From Amoebophrya sp. A120 (Eukaryota; Sar; Dinophyceae; Syndiniales; Amoebophryaceae), in assembly GCA_905178155.1 (NCBI GenBank), contig CAJINV010000007.1, positions 3,490,265 through 3,554,264 of the forward strand: DNA of 64,000 bases. Reading direction: 5' to 3'. This document shows positions 44,262 through 54,420 of the stretch, one piece after another (the stretch's first letter is position 1; each line of letters begins with the position of its first letter). The notes beneath the pieces were generated by a model. That model saw nothing but the letters and a program-made list of their open reading frames with translations. It searched no databases and was not told the origin of the DNA. Position numbers and translations under genes: made by a program.

Positions 44262-45505
44262 CGTTTCGCACGTTGCTGCCCCGCCTCGAGGCTTCGCTGC
44301 TTCGGGGCTTCGCTGCTTCGGGGCTTCGTTGCTTCGGGGCTCCGCTGCTTCGAGGCTTCGCTGCTTCGGGGCTTCGCTGCTTCGGGGCCTCGAGGCTTCG
44401 CTGCTTCGAGGCTTCGAGGCTCTGCGGCTTCGAGGCTCTGCGGCCTCGAGGCTTCGCTGCTCCGAGGCTTCGCTGCTTCGAGGCTTCGCTGCTCCGAGGC
44501 TTCGCTGCTTCGAGGTTTCGCTGCTTCGAGGTTTCGCTGCTTCGAGGCTTTGCTGCTTCGAGGCTTTGCCGCTTCGAGGCTTCGCTGCTTCGGGACTTCG
44601 CTGCTTCGGGGCTTCGCTGCTTCGGGGCTTCGAGGCTTCGCTGCTTGTTCGAGGCTTCGTTGCTTGTTCGAGGATTCGCCGCTTGTTCGAGGATTCGCTG
44701 CTTGTTCGAGGCTTCGCAGCTTGTTCGAGGCTTCGCTGCTTGTTTGAGGCTTCGCTGCTTGTTCGAGGCTTCGTTGCTTGTTCGAGGCTTCGCTGCTTGT
44801 TCGAGGCTTCGCTGCTTCGAGGCTTCGCTGCTTCGAGGCTTCGCTGCTTCGAGGCTTCGCTGCTTCGAGGTTTCGCTGCTTCGAGGCTTCGCTGCTTCGA
44901 GGTTTCGCTGCTTCGAGGTTTCGCCGGCCGCTTCGAGGCTTCGCCGGCCGCTTCGAGGCTTCGCCGCTTCGGGGCTTCGCTGCTTCGAGGGTTCGCTGCT
45001 TCGAGGGTTCGCTGCTCCGGGGCTTCGCTGCTTTGGGGCTTCGGGGCTTCGAGGCTTCGCCGCTTGTTCGAGGCTTCGCCGCTTGTTCGAGGCTTCGCTG
45101 CTTGTTCGAGGATTCGCTGCCTGTTCGAGGATTCGCTGCTTGTTCGAGGCTGCGCTGCTTCGAGGCTGCGCTGCTTCGAGGCTTCGCCGCTTCGAGGCTT
45201 CGCTGCTTCGAGGCTTCGCCGCTTCGAGGCTTCGCTGCTTCGAGGCTTGGCTGCTTCGAGGCTTCGCTGCTTCGAGGCTGCGCTGCTTCGAGGCTGCGCT
45301 GCTTCGGGGCTGCGCTGCTTCGAGGCTTTGCTGCTTCGCCGCTTCGAGGCTTCGCCGCTTCGCCGCTCCGAAGCTTCGCTGCTTCGAGGTTTCGCTGCTT
45401 CGCGGTTTCGCCGCTTCGAGGCTTCGCTGCGTGCTTCGAGGCTTCGCGGCTTCGCTGCTTCCTTCGGCGTTTCGAGGCCTCATCGTTTCGAGGCTTCGCC
45501 GCTTA
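44262..45505. repeat. 16-bp satellite (GCTTCGAGGCTTCGCT), about 75 copies
   Basis: Tandem units of 16 bases, with a 20-base variant carrying an extra TTGT (GCTTGTTCGAGGCTTCGCTG) in two clusters (about 44640-44815 and 45060-45155). Because 16 is not a multiple of 3 and the unit has no stop, frames remain open over 1.2 kb on both strands and encode a 16-residue periodic peptide (RGFAASRLRCFEASLL). I regard this as non-coding. Confidence 0.95.
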
Positions 45506-45525
45506 GAAGCTTGGGCACTTTGTCT

Positions 45526-45816
45526 GCATTTCGTTTTTGTTGTTTTTCGTTTCTATTCTTTGTTTTTGTTTTTTGTTTTCATTCTTTGTTTTCATTCTTT
45601 GTTTCCATTCTTTGTTTCCGTTTTTCGTTTCTATTCTTTGTTTTCGTTTTTCGTTTCCATTGTTTGTTTTCATTTTTCGTTTCCATTCTTTGTTTTCGTT
45701 TTTCGTTTCCATTCTTTGTTTTCGTTTTTCGTTTCCATTCTTTGTTTCCATTCTTTGTTTTCGTTTTTCGTTTCCATTCTTTGTTTTTGTTTTTCGTTTC
45801 TATTGTTTGTTTTTAT
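45526..45816. repeat. T-rich strand-asymmetric array (CGTTTCCATTCTTTG type)
   Basis: Repeated TTTTCGTTTTTCGTTTC and CCATTCTTTGTTT words. The + strand is almost purely pyrimidine with few A. It directly follows the 16-bp satellite and ends about 120 bases before the next gene. Confidence 0.9.
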
Positions 45817-45937
45817 TGCGGGATACTATTAAATAATGGGTTTTCTGACTTATAACTAGTCATGGTAGAGATTTGTTGTTTTGCATTGTCGTGGGCGGCT
45901 CTTTTAATTTTATGCATGAAGTTGAAGCCAGAGACAG

Positions 45938-47620
45938 ATGCTAGATCAAGGACATGTTGATACTACCTTCCAGATGAACATAATTATACCTGCAGGAGGT
46001 CCTGCCCCCGTGGTTTCCGACATTTTTGTGAATGCGAAGAGGTACGAAAAGTTTCTGGACAAACTCCCGAAGCCCGAGTGCTTCGGCACAGTGCTGCTGG
46101 CGGATCATGTGCAAACCCGTGAGGAAAAGCAACAGTACGCGGATGACTTCACTGCTCGGTACAAGAAAGCGTCCGAGGAGGAGGCGCGGATCGTCGACCA
46201 CAAAAATGTCAAACCCCAGTCGAATATGCATTGCAAAAGTATCGTGCTAGTATGAATTGCAATACAAGTTGGCTCAGCATTACAACTCAAATTTGTAATG
46301 TGGATTGCCCTCAACATCTAGATTTGTAATGCAGTATCGCAATCAGTACGAGCGCGGTACTTTTGCACAGGATATCGGAAATCTACCAGCGCGATGAGCT
46401 GGAACTCCGCCGGGTCCAATTGGCGCCCCAGGTTGCCGTGTCACGAGAATGCACAAGCACCTCCTCCCTCTTCATTTCATGAAGGGCATAAGGATAAGAA
46501 TGTTAAGCAGCAACACAAGTGCTGGCATAAATGCAGCTTTTGCATGACAATAAATTCGTGACCGAATCTAGTGCTGTTTCGGCTTCCGAAGTCTGTCATG
46601 CAAGAAGTGCGAAAGAGAAAAAGGCGGTTCTGACCCTAGATCTCCTGCGTCCGAAGCTGCTTGCGGCGACGGTGCAGAGCTTTTTGATGTGGCGCAGTCG
46701 GGTAATATGCGTGACAAATGAGGGGGAGAGGGAGTTGTACTAGTTGTGCATTGTCATACGCTTGTAAAGTTTTGGATATCGGCGGCAACCAGGTCGGGAA
46801 CGTTGTCCATCTTCCCTGCTACGACATTTACCACGACCGCTACTCGGCCCATTACGCCGGGTTGAAGCTGGAGCTCATCAAGGCGGTTGCGGACAGTCGC
46901 TGCGTGGCGGTGTCCGGCACGTTCGCGCAGGTCCTGGAGCAGCAGCTGGCTCTGTCGGGGACCCCGCCTCCCACAGCTGCTGGTAGTGGTGATAATAAAA
47001 ACTACGTGTTCACGTCGGAGATGGGGAGTGCATCGGCAGGAGGCGCTACTTCGAGTTCTTCTTCTTCTACAATCAACAGTTCTACTCCTACAACATCAAG
47101 CCGTGTGTTCGCCTGGGAGCCGAATGCGTCCGTTCCCTACGAGTACGCGCGCTACCCGACCATTGTCTTCCAAAACTCCCACAACATCTACCATTGTCCG
47201 GACGACACCAAGAAAAGTAAGTGGGCGGCGGGCGATGCAACAGCGGGCAAAGGAACTACCGAGGTGAATCCACGACCGCCGACCACGAGCAATTATTCCA
47301 AGCGCCTGGAGAACAGTTGCCTCAAGTTCGCTTTCTCCTTCTGCCCGGACAAGGGGCACTTGGTCCACTGGGGCTGGATCGAGTACAACACGCTGCAGAA
47401 GACAGGTTTGAAGGCCAAGGAGGAGTCGAAAAACACAGCGATGTTTCTTGGACACGAAAACCCACAAAAGCAGGAGGCGCAGTTTGGCGTCTTCCAAGGA
47501 GAGGTGCAGCTTGCGAACATTGCGCTGCCGGAGGAAGAACAACAGCTGCAGGACCAACAGCGGCTGGAGCCGCGACAGCACCGGCAGTCGAGGGGACGTG
47601 TATGGATGGTTACTTCTTAA
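45938..47620 (+). CDS. Hypothetical protein interrupted by two introners
   Basis: Predicted exons are 45938-46224, 46380-46443 and 46757-47620, about 404 aa, with consistent phases. The first ATG is uncertain: CTGCAG|GAGG near 45995 could be a splice acceptor, in which case upstream exons are missing. The N-terminal part is charged and helical (RYEKFLDKLPKPECFGTVLL; TREEKQQYADDFTARYKKAS). The central part is folded-looking (VLDIGGNQVGNVVHLPCYDIY; HYAGLKLELIKAVADSRCVA). An Ala/Ser/Thr-rich insert follows, then an aromatic- and Cys-containing region (YPTIVFQNSHNIYHC; FAFSFCPDKGHLVHWGWIEY). No family recognised. A further introner-like structure just after the stop (47658-47843) suggests the true 3' end may lie further on. 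Confidence 0.55.
46225..46374. mobile_element. Introner, family A (150 bp), TSD TCGAA/TCGGA
   Basis: TATGCATTGCAAAAGTATCG at the left, inverted imperfectly at the right (GCGGTACTTTTGCACAGGATA). The flanking 5-mers differ by one base. Excision keeps the frame. Confidence 0.85.
46444..46751. mobile_element. Introner, family E-like (about 308 bp), TSD TGTCA
   Basis: The left end has GAATGCACAAGCACCTCCTC, the right end GAGGGAGTTGTACTAGTTGTGCAT. TGTCA lies at 46439-46443 and 46752-46756. Excision gives QVAVS|YACKVLDIGG in frame. Terminal bases do not follow the TAT...ATA rule, so the exact ends may shift. Confidence 0.7.
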
Positions 47621-47657
47621 AGGCATCGCACACGACCTCGTTCGTAGTAGTTGCAAG

Positions 47658-47843
47658 TATGCATTAATACTAAAGGTTTATTTGCGAAGATGAAAAGTTG
47701 GAAATCCGCCTGACAAATGTGCAAAGGTTTTTGATGTGCTGCAGTCGCCGGGTATGCAGGGCAAATTCCGTATATCCCACTGAGTAACTTTGTCATGCAA
47801 TTTTTAGTGGTGCGTGCGAATGCGATACTTTTGTATATGCATA
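47658..47843. mobile_element. Possible family A introner or decayed copy
   Basis: TATGCATTAATACTAAAGG at the left pairs imperfectly with GCGATACTTTTGTATATGCATA at the right, and TTTGTCATGC is inside. Flanking 5-mers (GCAAG and ATGTG) do not match. It lies just downstream of the stop at 47620, either in a 3' UTR or in an intron of a longer gene. Confidence 0.5.
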
Positions 47844-49004
47844 ATGTGGTCACCGAGACGATTACGCGGTCCTGGCTGGCGGCGGCGAGGCCGGAGGTCG
47901 TCGTTATCACGAACTGTTGGAGACGATGTTGGGAATATCCTGGGAACAAGTTGTAATATCGTACAACTGGTAGTACTAGTTACAGCTATGCATGACACCA
48001 GACCTCCCTCCTAAGCAAAATTAGCATGAGAAATTTTATGTTAGTTACTTATACTACTGGGCGAAATTTTATTTTCGATGCAAAAACTTAGCAGGGAAAG
48101 GATCCATGTGCCGGATTGGGAGGTCGGTGCGTGCTTCTTCTGGCAAGGCTCGTCTAGAAGTAATCACTGACTGCGGGACGTCGTTCATGTATGCGCTGCG
48201 TCATGGCATACGCAGTGGGTCCGGTGCTCGAGCTACAGTGACCGAGCCGCTGTGGAGTTTAAGTACTCTCCGCGCCGGACCTAAAAAACAAGGCTCATAG
48301 CCCCGGCTCGGTTGCTGATCAGATTCGCCCTACACCCATGCAGAAATGCTACAGTGTGTGCGTGTTTGGTCCCCCCTGAACGACGTGTGTGTGAGTGTGG
48401 CCCACACCCAAGTCCGAAAAAACCTAGCCTCATAACAGCCGCGCCCCTAAGGTATAGATCAACTGTTCGTCATAGAAGATCGGCGTTCAGCTGCTCTCGG
48501 GCTGGAGGAGGGAGTAGCAAGCAGCAGTCCGCTTAAAGGGCACACTGCCAACATCATCATCACGAGAACTAATGCGATACAACTTTTGCACTTTATAGAC
48601 ACCTCCACCTCCAGACTCCGACTCGGACGACTCAGATTATAGTTGGAGCTCCAGTCAGCTATCAAGTGCAAGTATATCTGGATTCTCTGGAGGATGAAAC
48701 TTATGATGCTGGGCAGCTGCAGATGGTTGAAACATTTCTACTAAATGGCGACAAGCATGATACGTTTTTCGAAAGCCCTGAGAGACGACATTTTCGCATC
48801 AATATGCATGACGAAGAAAAAGAAAACTGCGCTTGTGGTGCCGGTCATACAGATTTTCTAGCCGTGTAATATTGCAAGACTACGAGAAGAACCATCGCAA
48901 GTTCCATCTGTCCTGAACACCAGACGTCCTCTCTTCGTTCTTCATATCTTGAGTTTGATGATGACCCTATACGGCGTAGGTCAACCGCACCAGCATCGGC
49001 CAGC
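47844..49004. other. Spacer with possible 5' exons of the next gene
   Basis: Mostly without coding character. A short Pro/Asp/Ser stretch (48603-48670: PPPPDSDSDDSDYSWSS) could be an exon. The frame of the next gene is open upstream to 48870, with a possible acceptor (TTGCAAG) just before 48879. Confidence 0.35.
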
Positions 49005-50159
49005 ATGTCTCCGGCGCTGATTAACCGCAGCAAAACACGGATCAGGAGCCAGGGAGTTGAAAGCGCCACGTTTCTGAAAACAACTCCGGACAACAATGCG
49101 GATGACAAACCTGATGGTTACCAGAAGAACTACACCAACGCCGAGCCGTGTCGTAATCACCTGTACTACCAAGTTAACATGATTCACAACTACTACAAAA
49201 AGAACGAGCAGAACAGACCCCAACATCGATTCGAGTACAGGGGCAATTATCCCTATAATCGTTACGACAACCGCGACCGCCCGGTCCCTCCTGCGCCGCG
49301 GGAGCAGACCAAAGCGGAGAATGCAGTTCTACCTGGGTGCCAGTTTCTCTTCAAAACAGAGGAGGAGCGGGATTTGTTTGTCAAAGATGCGAAGACTATG
49401 CAGAAGATTCTCTGCGACATGTGCACGACGGGGAAATTTAAGCGTGTGGTGTTGGAGGTGATGGGCAACAGTGACGGCTTTCGCGAAAAGGAGCAATTCA
49501 CTGCGGTGTACGAGAACAAGTTGATGCAGGTCATCCACGCGCATTACGCCGAGCGCGCCCACAACCAGTACAATCGCCAGACAGACCACACAAATTGGAA
49601 AAAGATCGCGGAAGAGTTCGTTCTAGTTCTCGACGACGCGGGCGGCTGGGGCATGGAAATTTTGGACGGGAAGACCCGCGGGGAAGCGCCGAACCACCCG
49701 GTGAAAGCAATGGACTGCGGGTTTATACATTGCAAATATGTCTGAGTCTGGAAGAGTGCGAATTTGTGATGCGAACTGGTCTACATCATGACAAAATCTG
49801 TCATGCGTGGCTAGCGAAAGGCCACAGCTCTTGTTACCGAAAGAGGGGATGTGTCATGCCGATTAGGCATTGGGGTACCTGGTGCTCCAAGTCTGTGATG
49901 CTAGAGCTTGCATGCCAGACGATCTAGGTCAGGCAAAAACTACATGACAAACCTTGCATCGTCCTTCCAGACCCAGACATATTTGCATTTGATAGGGTTG
50001 GTAATGGAGCAAGTGTTTAAGAGTCGCATGCACCTGGACGAGAGCGAGGGGGGGAGCTTCTCTGACCCGGTGACCTTCCGTTTGATCGGGAAAATTGAGG
50101 AGAGAGATAAGGAGCGGGAGGCGGCGCAGGGCGCGGCACAGCAGGCAAAGAACAAGTAA
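49005..50159 (+). CDS. Hypothetical charged protein, one introner
   Basis: Exons are 49005-49723 and 50000-50159, about 292 aa from the ATG at 49005; the frame is open upstream, so the N-terminus may be longer. The first 110 residues are polar and Asn/Tyr/Arg-rich. A folded-looking region follows (FLFKTEEERDLFVKDAKTM; FKRVVLEVMGNSDGF; FVLVLDDAGGWGMEIL). Excision of the introner gives DCG|LVMEQVF, and the second exon ends in a charged helix (KIEERDKEREAAQGAAQQAK). No family recognised. Confidence 0.65.
49724..49994. mobile_element. Introner, family B (271 bp), TSD GGGTT
   Basis: TATACATTGCAAATATGTCTGAGTCTGGAA-like left end (first bases TATACATTGCAAATATGTCT) is inverted on the right (CCAGACCCAGACATATTTGCA). 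GGGTT lies at 49719-49723 and 49995-49999. It shares TIRs with 53885-54121. Confidence 0.93.
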
Positions 50160-50970
50160 AGCAGGAATGGAATTTCGTAGAAGAGGGCAGGAATCATGTT
50201 GCGAGCGGGGGGATTTTGTAAGGGAGCGATCGAACTATAGTTTTTGCTATAATGATCGCTGAACGAAAATCTACTTCACATGGTGCCAGTGGCGATTATC
50301 TATCAGGCTTTTTTGATGATGTTCCTCCAAAGAAAGTGGCTCCCTGGTACGCTGTACAACAAGCCGTAGCTTCCACTGAAGACAAAAGATGAAGCGACAT
50401 TTCGAAAAATTACGTAGTACTTGTTCATATCAAGTCGAGGACAAGTTGTTTCTGTAATACTACTATACGACTTTGATGGAACAAGTCCGATGGAATCGCC
50501 TGGGAAGGTCAGGCTCGTTCTTTAAGGTGTTTTTGCCTCATCACTCTTTTACGACGAAACTAAACGGTTGCAGCCGACAACAGTGCCCGTTTTCACGAGG
50601 ACACACCGGTAGTCAGTCCCAAAATGTGAAGATGTTCGCAGATTAGAGCTGAGTACTACAAAACGTTATCTTATATATGTTCTTAAAGATCAACTGGTGG
50701 TGATGGCGCGTTCATAAAGCAGTGCTCTGGATCATGTTGATGCAAATGCAATACAACACGTCCCGCCGCCCAAGTCTCATCATCTGTCGTCAGTCAACGT
50801 GGAGATGAACATCTTTGTCCTTCATGACTCTCAACTAAGGTCGTCAGTGTTAGTGTTGGACACAGGTCGTCGTGACAAGCGCTAAATCGCGTCTACTGGA
50901 AGAGGCGATGATCATCTCTTAGATAAAATGATGTTCGCTTTGCCACCTGCTTAAATTTTGAACGTACAGA
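50160..50970. other. Intergenic spacer
   Basis: About 800 bp, no coding frame. It ends in GTACAG directly followed by AATGG, so a splice acceptor (cis or trans) would lie one base before the tubulin start codon. Confidence 0.5.
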
Positions 50971-52896
50971 ATGGAGAGCGAGAGAACATGCTGGGTGACC
51001 GTCGGGCAATGCGGAAATCAAATCGGCAGGGAGTTGGCCAAGCTGCAACTACAGGTAAGCCAATCCAATACCGCAAATGTTGCATGCGCGCCATCCGCTG
51101 TCTCCAACCGGGTGGCGGTCGACTCCGAAGCGAAGGTTCTATTGCGAGGAACAGGAGCGACCACGACTACAGGAACAAGCGCAGCGAAACATCCAAGCAG
51201 GACTACGGCGTCCAACGTGATTCACGAGCACTCGGGTCGGGGAAGTAACTGGGCGCTGGGCTACACCAGTGGAATGTATGGCGGCTGGAGTTCATCTACT
51301 TGTGCTTCTTTTTCTAGCGCCACCACAGCACCACCTTCCACTTCCGCGGTCCCAATCAGAAACAACTTCAAGCAGCTGAGCACCGGTTCGGTGAACTTAG
51401 TCGATGCCGACAGTGGCGCAGATCGAGGTGTCGTCGCGGATCGGCAGCGTGGAATAATGAGAAACAAGATCATGAACAGCAGCAGCGCGCACCCACAGCA
51501 CACCAGCAGACGCCGGGGAGCCAGCAGCCCGACTCCGACAGGAACAAATTTGGGCTTGCTTGATGATTCCAACCAAGTGATAGGTGAATGCGCGGCAACC
51601 AAGAACGAGCAACATCAAAGCGCAACTGACCTGACCGAGAGTCTACTGTTCCAAGAGCCTTACCTCGTGCACGGCGTGAAGGCAAAAGTGCGGCAAGTTC
51701 TGGAAAAATCGGACAAGCGAATCGAGAACCTAGTCCTCCTTCATTCCGTCGCGGGCGGAACGGGGAGCGGTCTGGGTTCGAGATTGCTGGAGGAGTTCGC
51801 AGCAGGAGTAGATCATGGTAGTGTTTTCTCGCAAGCAGCCGATGAGCAAGATTTGAACCTGGTATCCTGCGCAGTCCTTCCGATATGGTCGCAGCATTCC
51901 GAAACCTGTCTGCAGGCGTATAATGCGTGTTTCTCCGCGGCTTGGATGCAGGACTTTTGCAACGGAAATTTACTCTTCGAAAACGAGTTTCAGCTGGAGA
52001 AGATCCTGCAGCAACAGGGACATCAATTGTCTTCGCAGTTTGGGGGCAAGACGATGACAAATCACTCTTCCACTTCGTGTTCAACCAGCACCAGCGGCGC
52101 TTACACGCTCGTTAACCAGCAGTTCGCGGAGACCATCAACAGCCTGAACTTCACCGATTTTCTGACCTACGTGACCCCCATGCCGTCGCACCACTTTGCG
52201 CACGCGTTTTCTTACCGATTAGACCCCTTGATTGCGAAAACCAATGCGGAGTTGGAGCATCGGAACTTCTTGAAGAAGCGAGTTCTCCCCCCACCGCTGG
52301 AAGTGGCGAGAAAACACTTGCTGCTACAAGTGCACGCGACGGTGTTTAACGAAAGTGTCACGCTCCTCCAGCCGGAGTGGTTTTCGACCACGTGCGACCC
52401 GGTGCCCTGGAATCGGAGCTTTGTGCTAGAGCAGAAGCGGAGTGGGGGTCCGGGTTCTGCAGCTGGTACAGCTCCGACGAGAAGTACAACCAGGAGCACC
52501 ACGAATGCAAATGCAAATTCTACTACACCAGCCGCGACAAGAGGACAGGCAAAGCAGCTGTCCTCAACAACAGCATCCACCTACCCCGATGTGACTCTTG
52601 CCTTGAATTGGAGTAGAACTGGGGATCTGTTCCGGCATTTCTTGGACCGTGCGAAGAAGATGTACAGGGGTAGAGCGTTTTTCCACGCGTTTGAGCAGTA
52701 CGGTTTTGGTCATTGTGAATTCGAAAACATGTTTGAAACGGTGGAAGAACTCGTAGCCAATTACTCACCAGAAAGGCTCTTATATCGACACAGAAAAGCC
52801 GCGAGGGCTTTTTTTACACCTGGAGCTCGTCCTGGCTTTTCAACAGGAAGCTCTGGTCAACTGGAGCTATTCTCGGTGGTGTGTTGTTTTTCGTAA
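50971..52896 (+). CDS. Tubulin superfamily protein, delta-tubulin-like
   Basis: One frame of 641 aa, against about 450 for typical tubulins. Seen: the N-terminal nucleotide loop VGQCGNQIG (residues about 10-18), NWALGYTSG (near 95), the tubulin signature AGGTGSGLGS (near 261-270), and CAVLPIWSQHSETCLQAYN (the strand and helix after it). At the C-terminus, FHAFEQYGFGHCEFENMF and ETVEELVANY resemble the end of delta-tubulin. The extra length is in Ser/Thr/Gly-rich inserts, two before the signature and others near 400 and 520. Delta-tubulin is needed for triplet microtubules of basal bodies, so the gene suits a flagellated stage. Assignment to delta rather than zeta or epsilon rests on the NWAxGY segment and the C-terminus. 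A donor-like CAG|GTAAGC at about 51053 sits inside the frame and may mark a real intron. Confidence 0.78.
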   Translation: MESERTCWVTVGQCGNQIGRELAKLQLQVSQSNTANVACAPSAVSNRVAVDSEAKVLLRGTGATTTTGTSAAKHPSRTTASNVIHEHSGRGSNWALGYTSGMYGGWSSSTCASFSSATTAPPSTSAVPIRNNFKQLSTGSVNLVDADSGADRGVVADRQRGIMRNKIMNSSSAHPQHTSRRRGASSPTPTGTNLGLLDDSNQVIGECAATKNEQHQSATDLTESLLFQEPYLVHGVKAKVRQVLEKSDKRIENLVLLHSVAGGTGSGLGSRLLEEFAAGVDHGSVFSQAADEQDLNLVSCAVLPIWSQHSETCLQAYNACFSAAWMQDFCNGNLLFENEFQLEKILQQQGHQLSSQFGGKTMTNHSSTSCSTSTSGAYTLVNQQFAETINSLNFTDFLTYVTPMPSHHFAHAFSYRLDPLIAKTNAELEHRNFLKKRVLPPPLEVARKHLLLQVHATVFNESVTLLQPEWFSTTCDPVPWNRSFVLEQKRSGGPGSAAGTAPTRSTTRSTTNANANSTTPAATRGQAKQLSSTTASTYPDVTLALNWSRTGDLFRHFLDRAKKMYRGRAFFHAFEQYGFGHCEFENMFETVEELVANYSPERLLYRHRKAARAFFTPGARPGFSTGSSGQLELFSVVCCFS

Positions 52897-53146
52897 ATGA
52901 ATTATGTAGTCGTACGATCACGATTAATACGGGAACCGCACCATGGGTCTTTTTTTTCGCACTGATCTTCCCCTTCTGTTTCTGAGATGTTACTCTTACT
53001 CCTGTCTTTAAAAGGCTTCTCGAGGTATTTTTCGTAAGCATTTTTCGGATTGCAGGCGCTGAATGAGCAAGGTAGAGCACCCAGAATAGAGAGTCCTCGT
53101 CAAGTATTTTCTCCGCCTGCTCTCGCTTCTCGTCCTCGCACCCAAA

Positions 53147-54420
53147 ATGCGGGGACTACGTCGCTGCCCTAACGTTCTTGCGCTGTCACCTCTCGTCGCG
53201 GCTTGCTTCGCTACAACTTCACGACTTTTCTCACTTTTCGCTGTGCCACTGTCTGCCCAATTATCTGGGACACGACCTGTAGGCAGCGTAGTACAACAAG
53301 AACCTCCGCCAGCAATGAACACTGCGCAAGAACTGAGCAACGGCCTCGCCAACTGGAAGCCCGGCGCGGGGAGTTGGCAGGAACTGGGTGACCTCTTCAC
53401 GAACAGCGGCACGGGCATTGGCATTGTTCTCGGCCTGGGCCCAGATGCGAATTTCGCGAGGCAATTTTTGCACATGTGGACCAACGGGGTGTTGTACCTG
53501 TGCGACCCGTTTATCCACATCTTCAACGGCTACGACGATCCGGAATATAACGTGGACGACAAGACGCACCAGATCAATTTCGAAAACATCCGCGTGACCC
53601 TGATGCAAACCCCTACCATCCAAGGCCGATACTCGATGGTCCGGGAGTTCAGCTTCAGCTTCTACCGCCTTTGGCTGAAGCAAGACCCGCAGTACGACTT
53701 CGGGCAAATACCGCCGAGGTTCATTTTCGTGGACAACAATCCGAGCAAAGACGCGGTCTTGCGGGACATGCACGACTGGTGGGAGTTACTTCTACCGGGC
53801 GGCGTCATGGCGGGCGCCAGGCCCGAGCATCCGGGAGTGTTTCACGCGGTTGAGAGCTTTGCGAAGTTGCACAATCTGGAACCCTATCAACTGCAAAAGT
53901 GTCTGGGTCTGGAAACTTGTAATGCTGCGTTGGGAATAGTAAATGCTCTGCAATGCACAGTTAAGCATGATGAGAAATATCTGCGGTTTTTTGTGTTGCG
54001 TTTTTCGCATGACTTGCATGACAGGCAAAAGGGTCTCTTCTTGGACACGCTTCACAAACTTTTTGGTCATGCCAGGCAAGCATGACAAATCTTCCAGACC
54101 CAGACATTTTTGCATTTGATAAACCCCTGCTGGTCACGGACGAGCAGACCTCGATCGGGTTCGGCTGGTTTCTATCCACAGAAAAAAACCCATCCACATC
54201 CATTTTTTGCATGACAAACACATGACTTGATACGTGTTTTGCATGACAAATTGGATGTGGATGGGTTTTTTTCTGTGGATAGTTTCTCATCAAACCGAAC
54301 GACGACGCGACAAACGAAGAATACATGCGGAAGGCGGAGGAGATGAAGCGCGTCGCCGACGAAGCGCGAGAAAAGGAGGCAAGGAAAATGCAAGAAATAA
54401 CCTCGAAAGTTGAGTTGTGA
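53147..54420 (+). CDS. Class I SAM-dependent methyltransferase-like protein with N-terminal signal
   Basis: Exons are 53147-53884, 54127-54172 and 54287-54420, about 305 aa. Both gaps are introners with exact TSDs, and the phases fit. The N-terminal 40 residues are hydrophobic and signal- or transit-peptide-like. The fold signature follows: a glycine loop (IGIVLGLGPDANFA, near residue 95), an acidic end of strand 2 (VLYLCDPF), FIFVDNNPSKDAVLRDM (near 193) and WWELLLPGGVMAGA. The last three fit the family-24 class of methyltransferases, where (D/N)-rich loop and PGG precede a motif V. The third exon adds a charged helix (EEYMRKAEEMKRVADEAREK). The substrate is unknown; the glycine motif is not canonical (GLGP instead of GxGxG). 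Confidence 0.7.
53885..54121. mobile_element. Introner, family B (237 bp), TSD AACCC
   Basis: TGCAAAAGTGTCTGGGTCTG at the left is inverted on the right (CCAGACCCAGACATTTTTGCA). AACCC lies at 53880-53884 and 54122-54126. Excision gives NLEP|LLVTDEQ in frame. Confidence 0.93.
54173..54281. mobile_element. Introner, family C (109 bp, palindromic), TSD GTTTC
   Basis: TATCCACAGAAAAAAACCCA at the left, its inverse at the right end. GTTTC lies at 54168-54172 and 54282-54286. It is the same element as 28832-28940 but in opposite orientation. Excision gives GFGWF|LIKPND in frame. Confidence 0.95.

Noticed and set aside
43834-45483. 549-aa frame on the minus strand and the 560-aa and 549-aa + frames over the satellite
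   Set aside because: The reading frames are by-products of a stop-free 16-bp unit; the peptide is a pure repeat and is equally open in other frames.
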